Assembly (NCBI RefSeq): GCF_009909145.1
Contig: NZ_JAAAPJ010000001.1
Coordinates: 248,001-312,000 of the forward strand
Source of the DNA: Corallococcus silvisoli
GTDB taxonomy: Bacteria; Myxococcota; Myxococcia; Myxococcales; Myxococcaceae
Direction: 5' to 3'
Length of the DNA stretch: 64,000 nt
Shown here in pieces: positions 37,263 to 47,142 of this stretch; within the stretch, counting starts at the first letter, position 1, and every line of letters begins with the position of its first letter. Below the pieces are notes generated by a model, which saw nothing but the letters and a program-made list of their open reading frames with translations, was not told the origin of the DNA and did no database searches. Made by a program: the position numbers and the translations under genes.

Positions 37263-38417
37263 ATGACAGCCATTGCCAAGGCCCTGCGGCTCTCCTGTGT
37301 CGCGCTGGTCCTGCTGTGGGCGGGAGGTCCGGGGCATGCCCAATCGCAGGAGGAGCTGATGGAGGAGACCCTGCCACCGCCTTCCGCCCGGCTGGACCTG
37401 CTGCGCGCGAAGCTGAAGCCGCGGATGGAGAACGGTCAGGCGGTCTGGGAATACGAGCTCGTCGTGAGCGAGCGCAAGCTGAGGCTGGCGGACGGCACGA
37501 TGTACAAGGTCTGGTCCTTTGGCGGGAGCATCCCCGGGCCCACGCTGGTGGCGCGGGAAGGGGACCGGGTGCGGATCCGCCTGGTGAACGAGACCTCCAA
37601 CCCGCACTCCCTCCACTCCCACGGCCTCTGGGTGCCGCACCGGATGGATGGCGCTCCCCATCCGCACCCCGCGGGGCAATCCCACGAAGGGATGGAGCTC
37701 CCCGTCTGGGCGAACCCCGTCCCGCCGGGCCAGAGCTACACCTACGAATACATCGCGCGGCCGGCGGGGACGCACTGGTACCACTGTCACGTCAACACCA
37801 ACGAGCACCTGGACCGAGGCATGAGCGGGGCGCTCATCATCCTCCCCCGCACGGCCGAGCCCGCGGTGGACCAGGACCTGGTGATGCTGCTCGACGAGTG
37901 GAACCGCGACTACGCGGACATGGGCACGCCGGGGCATCCGCGCGACTCCGGGCTCTATGACATCTTCACCATCAATGGCCGCTCCTATCCGGAGACGGAG
38001 TCCTTCCATCCGCGCCTGGGGGACGTCGTGCGGGTGCGCTTCATCAACGCGGGAGCGCTGTCGCACTCCATGCACCTGCATGGGCATGAGTTCCTGGTGA
38101 CGCACAAGGATGGACAGCCATTGACCGACCCGGCCCTGATGGACACGGTGACGCTGGGGCCAGGGGAGCGGGTGGACATCGTGTTCGTGGCGAACAATCC
38201 GGGGGACTGGCCGCTGCACTGTCATTCGTCCCCGCACGTCACGAACGCGGGGCGCTATCCGGGAGGGATGATGGCGCACTTCCTGGTGGGCCCCGAGCGC
38301 TTCCCGAAGAAGGGAGAAGGCCCGGTCGGGCCCGGCATCCGGAGCTTGCGAGAGCTCTGGCGCGCCTCGGCCCTGAGAGCCCTCAAGGTGGATGTGGAAA
38401 AGGGCCCGGCGCCCTGA
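37263..38417 (+). CDS. Exported two-domain multicopper oxidase (laccase-like)
   Basis: A 384-aa oxidase. The signal peptide is RLSCVALVLLWAGGPGHAQ, with cleavage near residue 27. Copper motifs are H118-x-H120 (HSHGLW), HWYHCH (171-176) followed by H182 and M187, HSMHLHGH (268-275) and H319-C320-H321-x3-H325. At under 400 residues it has two cupredoxin domains, so it should work as a trimer, as two-domain laccases do. Substrates are probably phenols or aminophenols. It is the last gene of the operon, 4 nt after KS, and is the likely oxidant of the exported aromatic product. ATG 37263 is chosen over the upstream in-frame ATG 37212, which lies within KS. Confidence 0.92.
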   Translation: MTAIAKALRLSCVALVLLWAGGPGHAQSQEELMEETLPPPSARLDLLRAKLKPRMENGQAVWEYELVVSERKLRLADGTMYKVWSFGGSIPGPTLVAREGDRVRIRLVNETSNPHSLHSHGLWVPHRMDGAPHPHPAGQSHEGMELPVWANPVPPGQSYTYEYIARPAGTHWYHCHVNTNEHLDRGMSGALIILPRTAEPAVDQDLVMLLDEWNRDYADMGTPGHPRDSGLYDIFTINGRSYPETESFHPRLGDVVRVRFINAGALSHSMHLHGHEFLVTHKDGQPLTDPALMDTVTLGPGERVDIVFVANNPGDWPLHCHSSPHVTNAGRYPGGMMAHFLVGPERFPKKGEGPVGPGIRSLRELWRASALRALKVDVEKGPAP

Positions 38418-38513
38418 GCCGGAAGAGACGGCCCGCTCCTGGCGCGGATCCTGGGGGCGGCGGGAAGTTTCGCGAGCATCCCCGTACGAGAAGGTCGGGG
38501 AGGTCCACTGGCA

Positions 38514-39536
38514 ATGACGCCCGGCGCGTGTGCCGGGGATGTTTCGAGCGACGCCGAATCGAAGAGCCTCATGGAAATGGTTGGTCGGAGTCCGGAGCAT
38601 CGACGGGTGCTCGAGCAGTTGACGAAGGTCGCCCCCACCCTCACCGAGGTGTTGATTACCGGACCCACGGGCGTGGGCAAGGAGCGCTATGCGCGCTTCC
38701 TGCACGAGCAGAGCCGGCAGCGCGGTGCGTTCGTCGCCATCAATTGTGGGGCGCTGCCCGCGGAGCTGCTGGAGAACGAGCTGTTCGGCCACGTGTCGGG
38801 GGCCTTCACGGGGGCGCGCCTGCAAAGCGAGGGATTGGTCGCGAGCGCCGAGTCCGGGACGCTCTTCCTCGACGAGGTGGACTCCCTGGCGCTGGTGAGC
38901 CAGGTGAAGTTGCTGCGCTTCATCCAGGAGCGCGAGTACCGCAGGCTGGGGGAGAACAGGACGCGCAGGGCGGACGTGCGCATCGTGGCCGCGACCAACG
39001 CGGACCTGCAGGACGCCGTGCGCCGGGGAATCTTTCGCGCGGACCTCTACTTTCGTCTGCGCGTCGTGCCCGTGCGGGTGCCGCCCCTGAAGGAGCGGCC
39101 CTCCGACATCCTCCCCCTGCTGCGTGCCTTCACGGAACACTACGCGGAGGCCTACCGCCTCTCGCGGGCCGAATACTCGCCCCGCGCGGTGAAGTGGCTT
39201 CAGGAGTACTCCTGGCCGGGCAACGCGCGGGAGCTGGAGAACGTCGTTCGCTACCTCACCGCGCTTCAGCTGGGGAGGCTTGTCGAACCGGAGGACATCG
39301 ACCTGATGGATCCGGAATCCAACAGGCAAGAGGAGTTGCCTGGAATGCGTCTGGATTTGACATTCCAGCGCGCCAAGCGCGACCTGATAGATCATTTTGA
39401 ACGGCGCTACATCACCGAGGCGCTCCGCCGCCATCGAGGCAACATCTCTCAGGCCGCGAGGGCCAGTGGCAAGGCGCGGCGGGCCTTCTTCGAGCTCATG
39501 CGCAAACACGGCATCCAGGGCAGTGAGCTGCGCTGA
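38514..39536 (+). CDS. Sigma-54 activator (AAA+ and HTH only, no sensor domain)
   Basis: A 340-aa enhancer-binding protein. The AAA+ domain starts almost at once: Walker A GPTGVGKE (50-57), GAFTGA (96-101), Walker B TLFLDEVD (116-123) and FRADLYFRLRVVPVRVPP. A Fis-type HTH (RGNISQAARASGKARRAFFE) ends the protein. There is no receiver, GAF or FHA domain, as in PspF or HrpR, so activity must be set by its level or by a partner protein. It lies 96 nt after the oxidase gene. A sigma-54 promoter heads the 13-gene block, so this is its probable dedicated activator. Shine-Dalgarno GGGGAGG is at 38497-38503. Confidence 0.92.
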   Translation: MTPGACAGDVSSDAESKSLMEMVGRSPEHRRVLEQLTKVAPTLTEVLITGPTGVGKERYARFLHEQSRQRGAFVAINCGALPAELLENELFGHVSGAFTGARLQSEGLVASAESGTLFLDEVDSLALVSQVKLLRFIQEREYRRLGENRTRRADVRIVAATNADLQDAVRRGIFRADLYFRLRVVPVRVPPLKERPSDILPLLRAFTEHYAEAYRLSRAEYSPRAVKWLQEYSWPGNARELENVVRYLTALQLGRLVEPEDIDLMDPESNRQEELPGMRLDLTFQRAKRDLIDHFERRYITEALRRHRGNISQAARASGKARRAFFELMRKHGIQGSELR

Positions 39537-39608
39537 CATCCAACCCGTCGGGTTGACGCCATCGGCGGGTCTGGTCTATCTCTATCTTTCGTGAATAAGA
39601 GGATTGTC

Positions 39609-40127
39609 ATGTGGATTGTCGGCATCCTGGGTTCGCTGCTGGGGCTGGTTGGCATCATGGCTGTCGTTGGGGCAGCCCTTCCCCAGGACCATGTCGCCAC
39701 GCGCAGCATTGTCCTGAAGCAGCAGCCGGAGGTGGTCTGGCCGGTGATCGCGGACATCGCGCAATGGCCTTCATGGAATGCCAATCTCAAACGCGTGGAG
39801 CGCCTGCCGGACAGGGAGGGCCGGTCGGTCTACCTGGTGGAGGACTCGAGCGGGCCCATCCCCTCCGAGGTGATGCAGGTGGCGCCTCCCCCTGGGGCGA
39901 CGCTGGTCACGCGCATCGCGGATCCCCAGCTGCCGTTTGGCGGGACCTGGACCTGGAAGGCGGAGCCCCACGCCGAGGGGTGCCGGGTGTCCATCACGGA
40001 GAACGGTTCGGTGACCCATCCGTTCTACCGCTTCGTGTCGCGCTTCGTGATGGGGCATCACCGCAACATGGATGCGTATTTGAAGGAGCTGGGCCGCAAG
40101 TTCGGTGAATCGGTGCAGCCGACGTGA
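39609..40127 (+). CDS. Membrane-anchored SRPBCC (START-like) protein
   Basis: A 172-aa protein with one N-terminal membrane helix (VGILGSLLGLVGIMAVVGAAL) and a START-like domain (VWPVIADIAQWPSWN, GTWTWKAEPHAEGCRVSITE, RNMDAYLKELGRKF). ATG 39609 is preferred to GTG 39591 because AAGAGGA (39597-39603) sits five bases before it. A weak -35/-10 pair (TTGACG 39553, CTATCT 39576) may drive it. Substrate unknown. It follows the sigma-54 activator by 72 nt; membership in the cluster is uncertain. Confidence 0.8.
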   Translation: MWIVGILGSLLGLVGIMAVVGAALPQDHVATRSIVLKQQPEVVWPVIADIAQWPSWNANLKRVERLPDREGRSVYLVEDSSGPIPSEVMQVAPPPGATLVTRIADPQLPFGGTWTWKAEPHAEGCRVSITENGSVTHPFYRFVSRFVMGHHRNMDAYLKELGRKFGESVQPT

Positions 40128-40142
40128 TGCGCGGGGGGGCAC

Positions 40143-40757
40143 ATGGGTTCAGAGGCGCAGTGCAAGGTTTCCTTCCAGGGGAAATCCGGCGAGGGCAGGG
40201 CCTACCTTGAAAGTGAGGGCTTGAGCTTCCGTGGCGCGTTTCGCTTCAACATCCCGGTGAAGAACGTGCTCGGGGTGACGGTGGAGCAGGGGACGCTGAA
40301 GGTGTCCACGGCGGAGGGCGTGGCGAGCTTCGCGCTGGGCCCGGAGCTCACCGGGAAGTGGGCCCACAAGCTGAAGAACCCGCGCAGCCTCCTGGACAAG
40401 CTGGGGGTCAAGGCGGGCCAGAAGATCGCGACCGTGGGGATGAAGGACGAGGCCTTCCGGGAGCAGCTCACCGCGAAGGTGGGCGCCGCCCCGTCCACGC
40501 GGGTGGGCAAGGACAGCGACATCATCTTCTTCGCGGTGGAGACGGCCTCCGACCTGGAGCGGCTGACGGCCCTTCAGCAGGGCCTCAAGCGTGATGGCGC
40601 CATCTGGGTCGTGCGGCCCAAGGGCAAGGCGTCGCGGCTCACCGACGGCGAGGTGATGGGCGCGGCGAAGGCCAGCGGGCTGACGGTGGTGAAGGTGGCG
40701 AAGTTCTCCGAGACGCACACCGCGGAGAAGCTGGTCATCCCGGTGGGCCTGCGCTGA
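40143..40757 (+). CDS. Uncharacterised protein with DUF3052-like C-terminal half
   Basis: A 204-aa soluble protein. Residues 1-100 are strand-rich (SFQGKSGEGRAYLESEGLSF; GVTVEQGTLKVSTAEGVASF) and recall a small beta domain. Residues 105-204 resemble DUF3052 (DIIFFAVETASDLERL, AIWVVRPKGKASRLTDGEVM, GLTVVKVAKFSETHTAEKLV). No function is known. The gene lies 15 nt after the SRPBCC gene, so the two may be cotranscribed. Its 3' end is convergent with the MshEN-domain gene. Confidence 0.8.
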   Translation: MGSEAQCKVSFQGKSGEGRAYLESEGLSFRGAFRFNIPVKNVLGVTVEQGTLKVSTAEGVASFALGPELTGKWAHKLKNPRSLLDKLGVKAGQKIATVGMKDEAFREQLTAKVGAAPSTRVGKDSDIIFFAVETASDLERLTALQQGLKRDGAIWVVRPKGKASRLTDGEVMGAAKASGLTVVKVAKFSETHTAEKLVIPVGLR

Positions 40758-40772
40758 CGGGGCCTGGGCGCG

Positions 40773-41630
40773 TCAGACGCGCATCCGCGCGGCCAGCTCG
40801 CGCTGCTGCACGGCGCCCTTCTCGAAGATGAGCTCCAGCAGGGCGCGGAGGATCTTGGAGCTCTTCTCCTGGTTCTGCTGCACCGTCTGCAGGCGGGCGA
40901 GGTCCTCCTCCGTCCACTCGGAGGTGGGCGAGCCGCCCGCGAGGATTTCATCCAGGATGTCGGACGCGCTGGAGCCCGCGCTCGCGGCGGGCGCGGGGGC
41001 GGCGCGCGCGGCGGGGGCGGCGGCGGCCGCCGGGGGCGCCGCGTTCGGGTCGACGATGTCGCTGATGCGCTTGACCACCGTCTTGCCGCTCATGTCGACG
41101 ACCTTGAACTCCTCCTCCTCCGGGAACTCGTCCGAGGCCTGCTGCTGGCGCGTGTCGGGCTTGAAGCGCTTCTTCTCCACCGGCTCCTGGCCGCGGTAGT
41201 GGCGCAGGATGGCGTGCTCGATTTCACGGTCGCCCGCCACCATGGGAATCACGCGAGCGCGGCTGCGCGCCGCCACCTGGTCCAGCGTGGCCAGGTCCGT
41301 GGGGTCGGACATCGCCAGCACCAGCGTCTTCCCGTTGTCCTTGAGCTGCACCGGGAACACGCCCTTCTGCTCGGCGAGCCCCACGTCCACGCGCGCGAGC
41401 GCGGCGGCGTCCTTCGTCAGGTTGCCCAGCTGCACGCGCGGCATTCCCAGGCCCTGGCAGATGGCCTGGGTGATGGTCTCCTCGGACGCCAGCCCCAGGT
41501 CCGCGACGACGCGCGACACGCGTCCGCCCCACTGGTCCAGGGACGCGAGCGCGCTGCGAAGCTGCAACTCGTCGATGACGCGCGCCTTGACGAGGATGTC
41601 CGCGATGCGATTCCGGGAAGGGGGAGCCAT
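40773..41630 (-). CDS. MshEN/GspE N-terminal-domain protein
   Basis: A 285-aa cytosolic protein. Residues 5-140 match the N-terminal domain of type II secretion/pilus ATPases (IADILVKARVIDELQLRSAL, LGMPRVQLGNL, VFPVQLKDNGKTLVLAMSDP), a fold that in MshE binds c-di-GMP. There is no ATPase domain. The middle is acidic and then Ala/Pro-rich (about 165-225). The C-terminal helices (TEEDLARLQTVQQNQEKSSK and beyond) may mediate contacts. Stand-alone proteins of this kind are frequent in myxobacteria. I infer a c-di-GMP or assembly-related effector role. Confidence 0.8.
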   Translation of the reverse strand: MAPPSRNRIADILVKARVIDELQLRSALASLDQWGGRVSRVVADLGLASEETITQAICQGLGMPRVQLGNLTKDAAALARVDVGLAEQKGVFPVQLKDNGKTLVLAMSDPTDLATLDQVAARSRARVIPMVAGDREIEHAILRHYRGQEPVEKKRFKPDTRQQQASDEFPEEEEFKVVDMSGKTVVKRISDIVDPNAAPPAAAAAPAARAAPAPAASAGSSASDILDEILAGGSPTSEWTEEDLARLQTVQQNQEKSSKILRALLELIFEKGAVQQRELAARMRV

Positions 41631-41712
41631 GGGGTGGGGATTCTAGCGTCTGATGGCGCGGACGCTCAGTCCACGTCACCGAACATGCCCTGCGAGCAAG
41701 GAGGTTGGGACC

Positions 41713-41907
41713 ATGCAGCCCTTCGCGGACGCCGCTGCGCAGATGTGCCCGTACTGCGGTGAAGAGGTGGAAGTCGACGTGGACTCACTGGGCGCCTCCG
41801 CCGAGTCCTACGTGGAGGATTGCCCCGTCTGCTGCCGGCCCTGGGAGGTGCGGGTGACCCGGGACGAGGACGGCGCGGTCGTCACGCTGGGCCGCGACGA
41901 CGACTGA
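41713..41907 (+). CDS. Small CPxCG cysteine-rich (zinc-ribbon) protein
   Basis: A 64-aa protein with two knuckles, CPYCGEEVEVDVD and CPVCCRPWEVRV, followed by an acidic tail. This is the CPxCG-containing small-protein family, of unknown function. AAGGAGG (41698-41704) precedes ATG 41713 and settles the start over the longer open frame from 41653. Confidence 0.88.
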   Translation: MQPFADAAAQMCPYCGEEVEVDVDSLGASAESYVEDCPVCCRPWEVRVTRDEDGAVVTLGRDDD

Positions 41908-42108
41908 CGCGCGCGCGAACGGCCCTCCGGCCGGGGAGCAGGCAGGCGGGCGCGGGGCCTTCCACGGAGGCGCCGCGACGGCCGGGGCCGTTGCTTGACA
42001 CGTCCCGAAGCATGGTTCTCTTGAGTCTTGTGAGGCGCCGCCGGGCCCCGCCGGAACACCGGGACGGGGCACGTCCGCTCATTCAACAACGACTGTGAAC
42101 CCGCACGA

Positions 42109-42131
42109 CGTGCGTCCGAACGGACGTCACG
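42109..42131 (+). promoter_or_regulatory. Leader hairpin before hsp20
   Basis: CGTG-CGTCCG (42109-42118) pairs with CGGACG-T-CACG (42121-42131), with one bulged T. It ends three bases before the hsp20 Shine-Dalgarno sequence. It could be an operator palindrome (CGTCCGAACGGACG) or an mRNA element tuning translation. Confidence 0.4.
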
Positions 42132-42145
42132 AACAGGAGAAGACC

Positions 42146-42592
42146 ATGCTGAACGCCCGCAATCCCTACAACGCCGCCGTCGCCCTGCCGCTGCTGCGCG
42201 ACTTCGACTTCCTCTTCCGCGAGCTGGCCTCGCCCGGCGTCCGCGACAACGCGGAGCGCACCGTGACGCCCGCGGCGGACATCCTGGAGGCCGAGTCCGG
42301 CATCACGCTGCGCATCGACCTGCCGGGCCATGACGCCAAGTCCATCCAGGTGAAGGTGGAGGATGGCGTGCTGACCGTGCGCTCCGAGCGCAAGGCGGAG
42401 GCCGTGGCGGAGGGCACCACCCTGCGACGCCAGGAGCGCGCCACGGGCGTCGCCGCGCGCCAGTTCCGCCTGCCGGACACGGTGGATGCCACCCGCGTGG
42501 AGGCGCGCTACGACAACGGCGTGCTGTCCCTCACCCTGCCGCGCCGCGAGGAGACCAAGCCCCGCGTCGTCGAGGTGAAGGTCCAGGGTTGA
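42146..42592 (+). CDS. Small heat-shock protein (Hsp20/alpha-crystallin)
   Basis: A 148-aa holdase chaperone. Residues 38-140 form the alpha-crystallin domain: TPAADILEAESGITLRIDLPG, VEDGVLTVRSERK, then the signature YDNGVLSLTLPRRE. The C terminus lacks a clear I-x-I anchor (VVEVKVQG). ATG 42146 is preferred over GTG 42095 because AGGAGA (42135-42140) lies 5 nt upstream and homology starts there. A TTGACA (41995-42000) about 150 bp upstream may be a -35 element. The 238-bp gap upstream is otherwise empty apart from a leader hairpin. Tandem palindromes overlap its stop codon. Confidence 0.94.
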   Translation: MLNARNPYNAAVALPLLRDFDFLFRELASPGVRDNAERTVTPAADILEAESGITLRIDLPGHDAKSIQVKVEDGVLTVRSERKAEAVAEGTTLRRQERATGVAARQFRLPDTVDATRVEARYDNGVLSLTLPRREETKPRVVEVKVQG

Positions 42593-42634
42593 TGCGCATG
42601 CATCAACGCCATGGGCTGATGCGCAGGCATCAAC
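42589..42634. repeat. Tandem palindromic repeat at the hsp20 3' end
   Basis: TGATGCGCATGCATCAAC (42590-42607) and TGATGCGCAGGCATCAAC (42617-42634) differ at one base and are 27 bp apart. Each is itself a palindrome (TTGATGC-GCAT-GCATCAA). They overlap the hsp20 stop codon and precede a GC-rich hairpin. Confidence 0.7.
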
Positions 42635-42702
42635 CAACAGGGAGGCCGCTGCCCTCGCGTGAGCGAGGCGCGGCGACTCCCGCAAGCATCCTGTCGACCC
42701 GA

Positions 42703-42732
42703 GGGCTTCCGCGTTGGGCTTGGCGGAAGCCC
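42703..42732. terminator. Hairpin between convergent hsp20 and HTH-receiver genes
   Basis: GGGCTTCCGC (42703-42712) and GCGGAAGCCC (42723-42732) form a perfect 10-bp stem between two convergent genes. No long T-tract, so terminator by position. Confidence 0.5.
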
Positions 42733-42740
42733 CCGTCCCC

Positions 42741-43331
42741 TCACTTGCGGGTAGCGCTGGTGTTGAGCGCCAGCGGCACCCGGAACAGCTCCATCACCTG
42801 CGTCACGTCCAGCGGCTTCGCCAGGCACGCCACCGCGCCGGCCTGCTTGGACTGCTCCACGACGTCAGGCGTGTGATTGCTCGTCATGGTGATGAGCCGC
42901 ACGCCCTCCATCTGCTTGCGAGCGCGGATGCGCTTGCAGACCTCGATGCCGTCGATATCCGGCATGTTGAGGTCGATGATCATCCCGTGCGGCTTCTGCT
43001 CCGACACCAGCAGCAGCGCCTCCACGCCGCTCGTCGTTGTCTGAAGCTCCACCTGGTTCGCGTGCGGCTTGAACGCGCGCTTGATGGCGTCCAGCACCGG
43101 GCGCTCGTCGTCCACGACAAGCAGGCGCACCGTGCTGCTGCCCAGCTCCTCGGGCACGGGCATCTGGTGGGTGACCAGGAAGGTGCGCAGGTCGGTCGAA
43201 CGCACCCGGCGGTGGCCACCCGGCGTGCGGAAGGCCATCAGGATGCCGCGGTCAATCCACTTGCTCACCGTCGACGGGTCCACCTGAAGCAACCGACTGA
43301 TGTCGTGCGTCGTGTAGAGCTGGTCCGTCAT
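42741..43331 (-). CDS. MerR-type helix-turn-helix - receiver protein
   Basis: A 196-aa regulator with inverted domain order. Residues 1-55 are an excisionase/MerR-type HTH (YTTHDISRLLQVDPSTVSKW, TPGGHRRVRSTDLRTFL). Residues 66-190 are a receiver (VDDERPVLDAI, phosphoacceptor in MIIDLNMPDIDG, Lys in CLAKPLD). ATG 43331 with GAGGGGAG just upstream is preferred over the open frame to 43382. DNA binding directed by a receiver is likely. No kinase gene is adjacent. Confidence 0.88.
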   Translation of the reverse strand: MTDQLYTTHDISRLLQVDPSTVSKWIDRGILMAFRTPGGHRRVRSTDLRTFLVTHQMPVPEELGSSTVRLLVVDDERPVLDAIKRAFKPHANQVELQTTTSGVEALLLVSEQKPHGMIIDLNMPDIDGIEVCKRIRARKQMEGVRLITMTSNHTPDVVEQSKQAGAVACLAKPLDVTQVMELFRVPLALNTSATRK

Positions 43332-43414
43332 CGCCGTACTCCCCTCGGACTGCATCGTTCCACTAGCCATGGAAATAAACACCTACCTTGAATGCGGGGT
43401 TTGATCAACCCACC

Positions 43415-44013
43415 CTACGACGTGCTGCGTTTACCTGTGCTTCGCATCAGACCCACGGCGTCATCCCAACGGCCACTGGCACGGAGGCACAGCTCGACCA
43501 GCTCCCGGGCGGCTCCGTGACCGCCCACGTTCTGCGTAACGAAGTGTGCCTCCTGGCGCACCTCAGGAACAGCATCCGCCGGACAGGCGGAAAGCCCGGA
43601 GAGCGACATGGGGTCCAGGTCGTTGAGGTCGTCGCCCATGTAGGCGCACGCGTCCGCGGGCACCTGGAGCTGGGCGAGCAGCTCCTGGAGGGCAGGGCCC
43701 TTCTGCTTGCGGCCCTGGAAGACCGCGGCCAGGCCCAGCTCGCGCCCGCGCGCCTCCACGATGCGCGAGGTGCGCGCGGTGAGGATGGCGGCGGGCAGCC
43801 CCACCAGACGGGCCATGACGAGCGCATGGCCGTCCTTCACGTTGAAGCGCTTCATCGCCTCGCCGTTGTCGCCGTAATACAGCCCGCCGTCGGTGAGGAC
43901 GCCGTCCACGTCGAACACGAGCAAGCGCACGCGCGACGCACGGGACGTCAGCTCTTCCTTGCCCGGCTTGGAAGGCGCTTCCGTCTGCATGGCCTCCTCA
44001 CCTTTCGCGTCCA

Positions 44014-44014
<1 letters not shown>
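43415..44014 (-). CDS. kdsC: 3-deoxy-D-manno-octulosonate 8-phosphate phosphatase KdsC
   Basis: A 199-aa HAD phosphatase that makes free Kdo for lipopolysaccharide. It has VFDVDGVLTDGGLYYG (nucleophile Asp), ILTARTSRIVEARGRELG and AYMGDDLNDLDPMSLSGLS. ATG 44014 overlaps the kdsA stop by one base, so it is coupled to kdsA. Normal length for the tetrameric family. Last gene of pyrG-kdsA-kdsC. Confidence 0.94.
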
Positions 44015-46526
<2,512 letters not shown>

Positions 46527-46583
46527 TCAAATAATCTCTGCCGGCTGGATGGCCGGCTGGCCCTGACCGGTGAGGTCAGCCCT

Positions 46584-46760
46584 TCACTGCGCGTCCCAAC
46601 CCCCCGGACGGGCGACCGCGAACTGCTGGGCGGTCGGCTGGCCCACACGGAAGCGGCGCAGGTCGCACCCCCGGCAACTCCAGCCTTCCCAGCCTTTCTT
46701 CACGACCTGATGCAGGCAGGCGTCGTAGTTGGGACAAAAAAGGTTGCGCTGGTCATCCAC
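46584..46760 (-). CDS. Small zinc-ribbon-like protein
   Basis: The frame encodes the pattern C-x5-C-x13-C-x2-C (FCPNYDACLHQVV and WSCRGCDLRRF), with aromatic residues between the pairs. That is typical of a small metal-binding protein and unlikely by chance. From GTG 46760, which follows GAGGAG by three bases, it is 58 aa; the frame stays open to 46841. It lies 87 nt before pyrG on the same strand, just after a terminator. Function unknown. Confidence 0.6.
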   Translation of the reverse strand: MDDQRNLFCPNYDACLHQVVKKGWEGWSCRGCDLRRFRVGQPTAQQFAVARPGGWDAQ

Positions 46761-46920
46761 CGTCTCCTCGTCACGGAGAGCGGAAGGCAGGGGGATGGGA
46801 CACGGTGTGATGGACACGGAATTTCTCCGGCAGGCGGCCACGGCAGTCGTGGACGGCGCTTCCCCCCCGGCGGCACGAACCGGTGGATGGCGAGGACATT
46901 CCCGGGATGGGAGGGGACGA

Positions 46921-46957
46921 AAAAAGTCGCCCCCGTCGGCAAGGACGGGGGCGACTC
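46921..46957 (-). terminator. Strong intrinsic terminator after the 16-codon ORF
   Basis: On the minus strand a perfect 13-bp stem (46957-46945 with 46938-46926, loop CTTGCC) is followed by six T residues. It is the clearest intrinsic terminator in the window. It ends transcripts from the exporter gene and the mini-ORF before pyrG. Confidence 0.92.
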
Positions 46958-46996
46958 GGTACCACGGGCGTCGACATCCGCCGGGGTGACGCTGCG

Positions 46997-47047
46997 CTAG
47001 CCGGTCACCGCGACGGAGGTAGACGCCTTGATCATGCTGTCGTTCAA
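46997..47047 (-). CDS. 16-residue peptide ORF with perfect Shine-Dalgarno
   Basis: Minus-strand TTG 47047 to TAG 46997 encodes MNDSMIKASTSVAVTG. AAAGGAGG precedes it by seven bases, the strongest ribosome site I see in the window. The terminator stem begins 39 nt after the stop. It lies 95 nt after the stop of the ABC exporter gene, same strand. It could be a leader peptide, an exported peptide or a regulatory small protein. Coding potential rests on the ribosome site and position only. Confidence 0.5.
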   Translation of the reverse strand: MNDSMIKASTSVAVTG

Positions 47048-47142
47048 GGCATCACCTCCTTTCTTGCGGCAGCAGAGATAATGCGCGCGACAATTTCCCG
47101 CCACGGTACGGCGGGGTGGGGGCTCGTTCGGGGAACGAGCGT

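Noticed and set aside
42095..42145. GTG 42095 as start of hsp20
   Set aside because: No ribosome site, a hairpin lies within the extension, and ATG 42146 has AGGAGA at good spacing.
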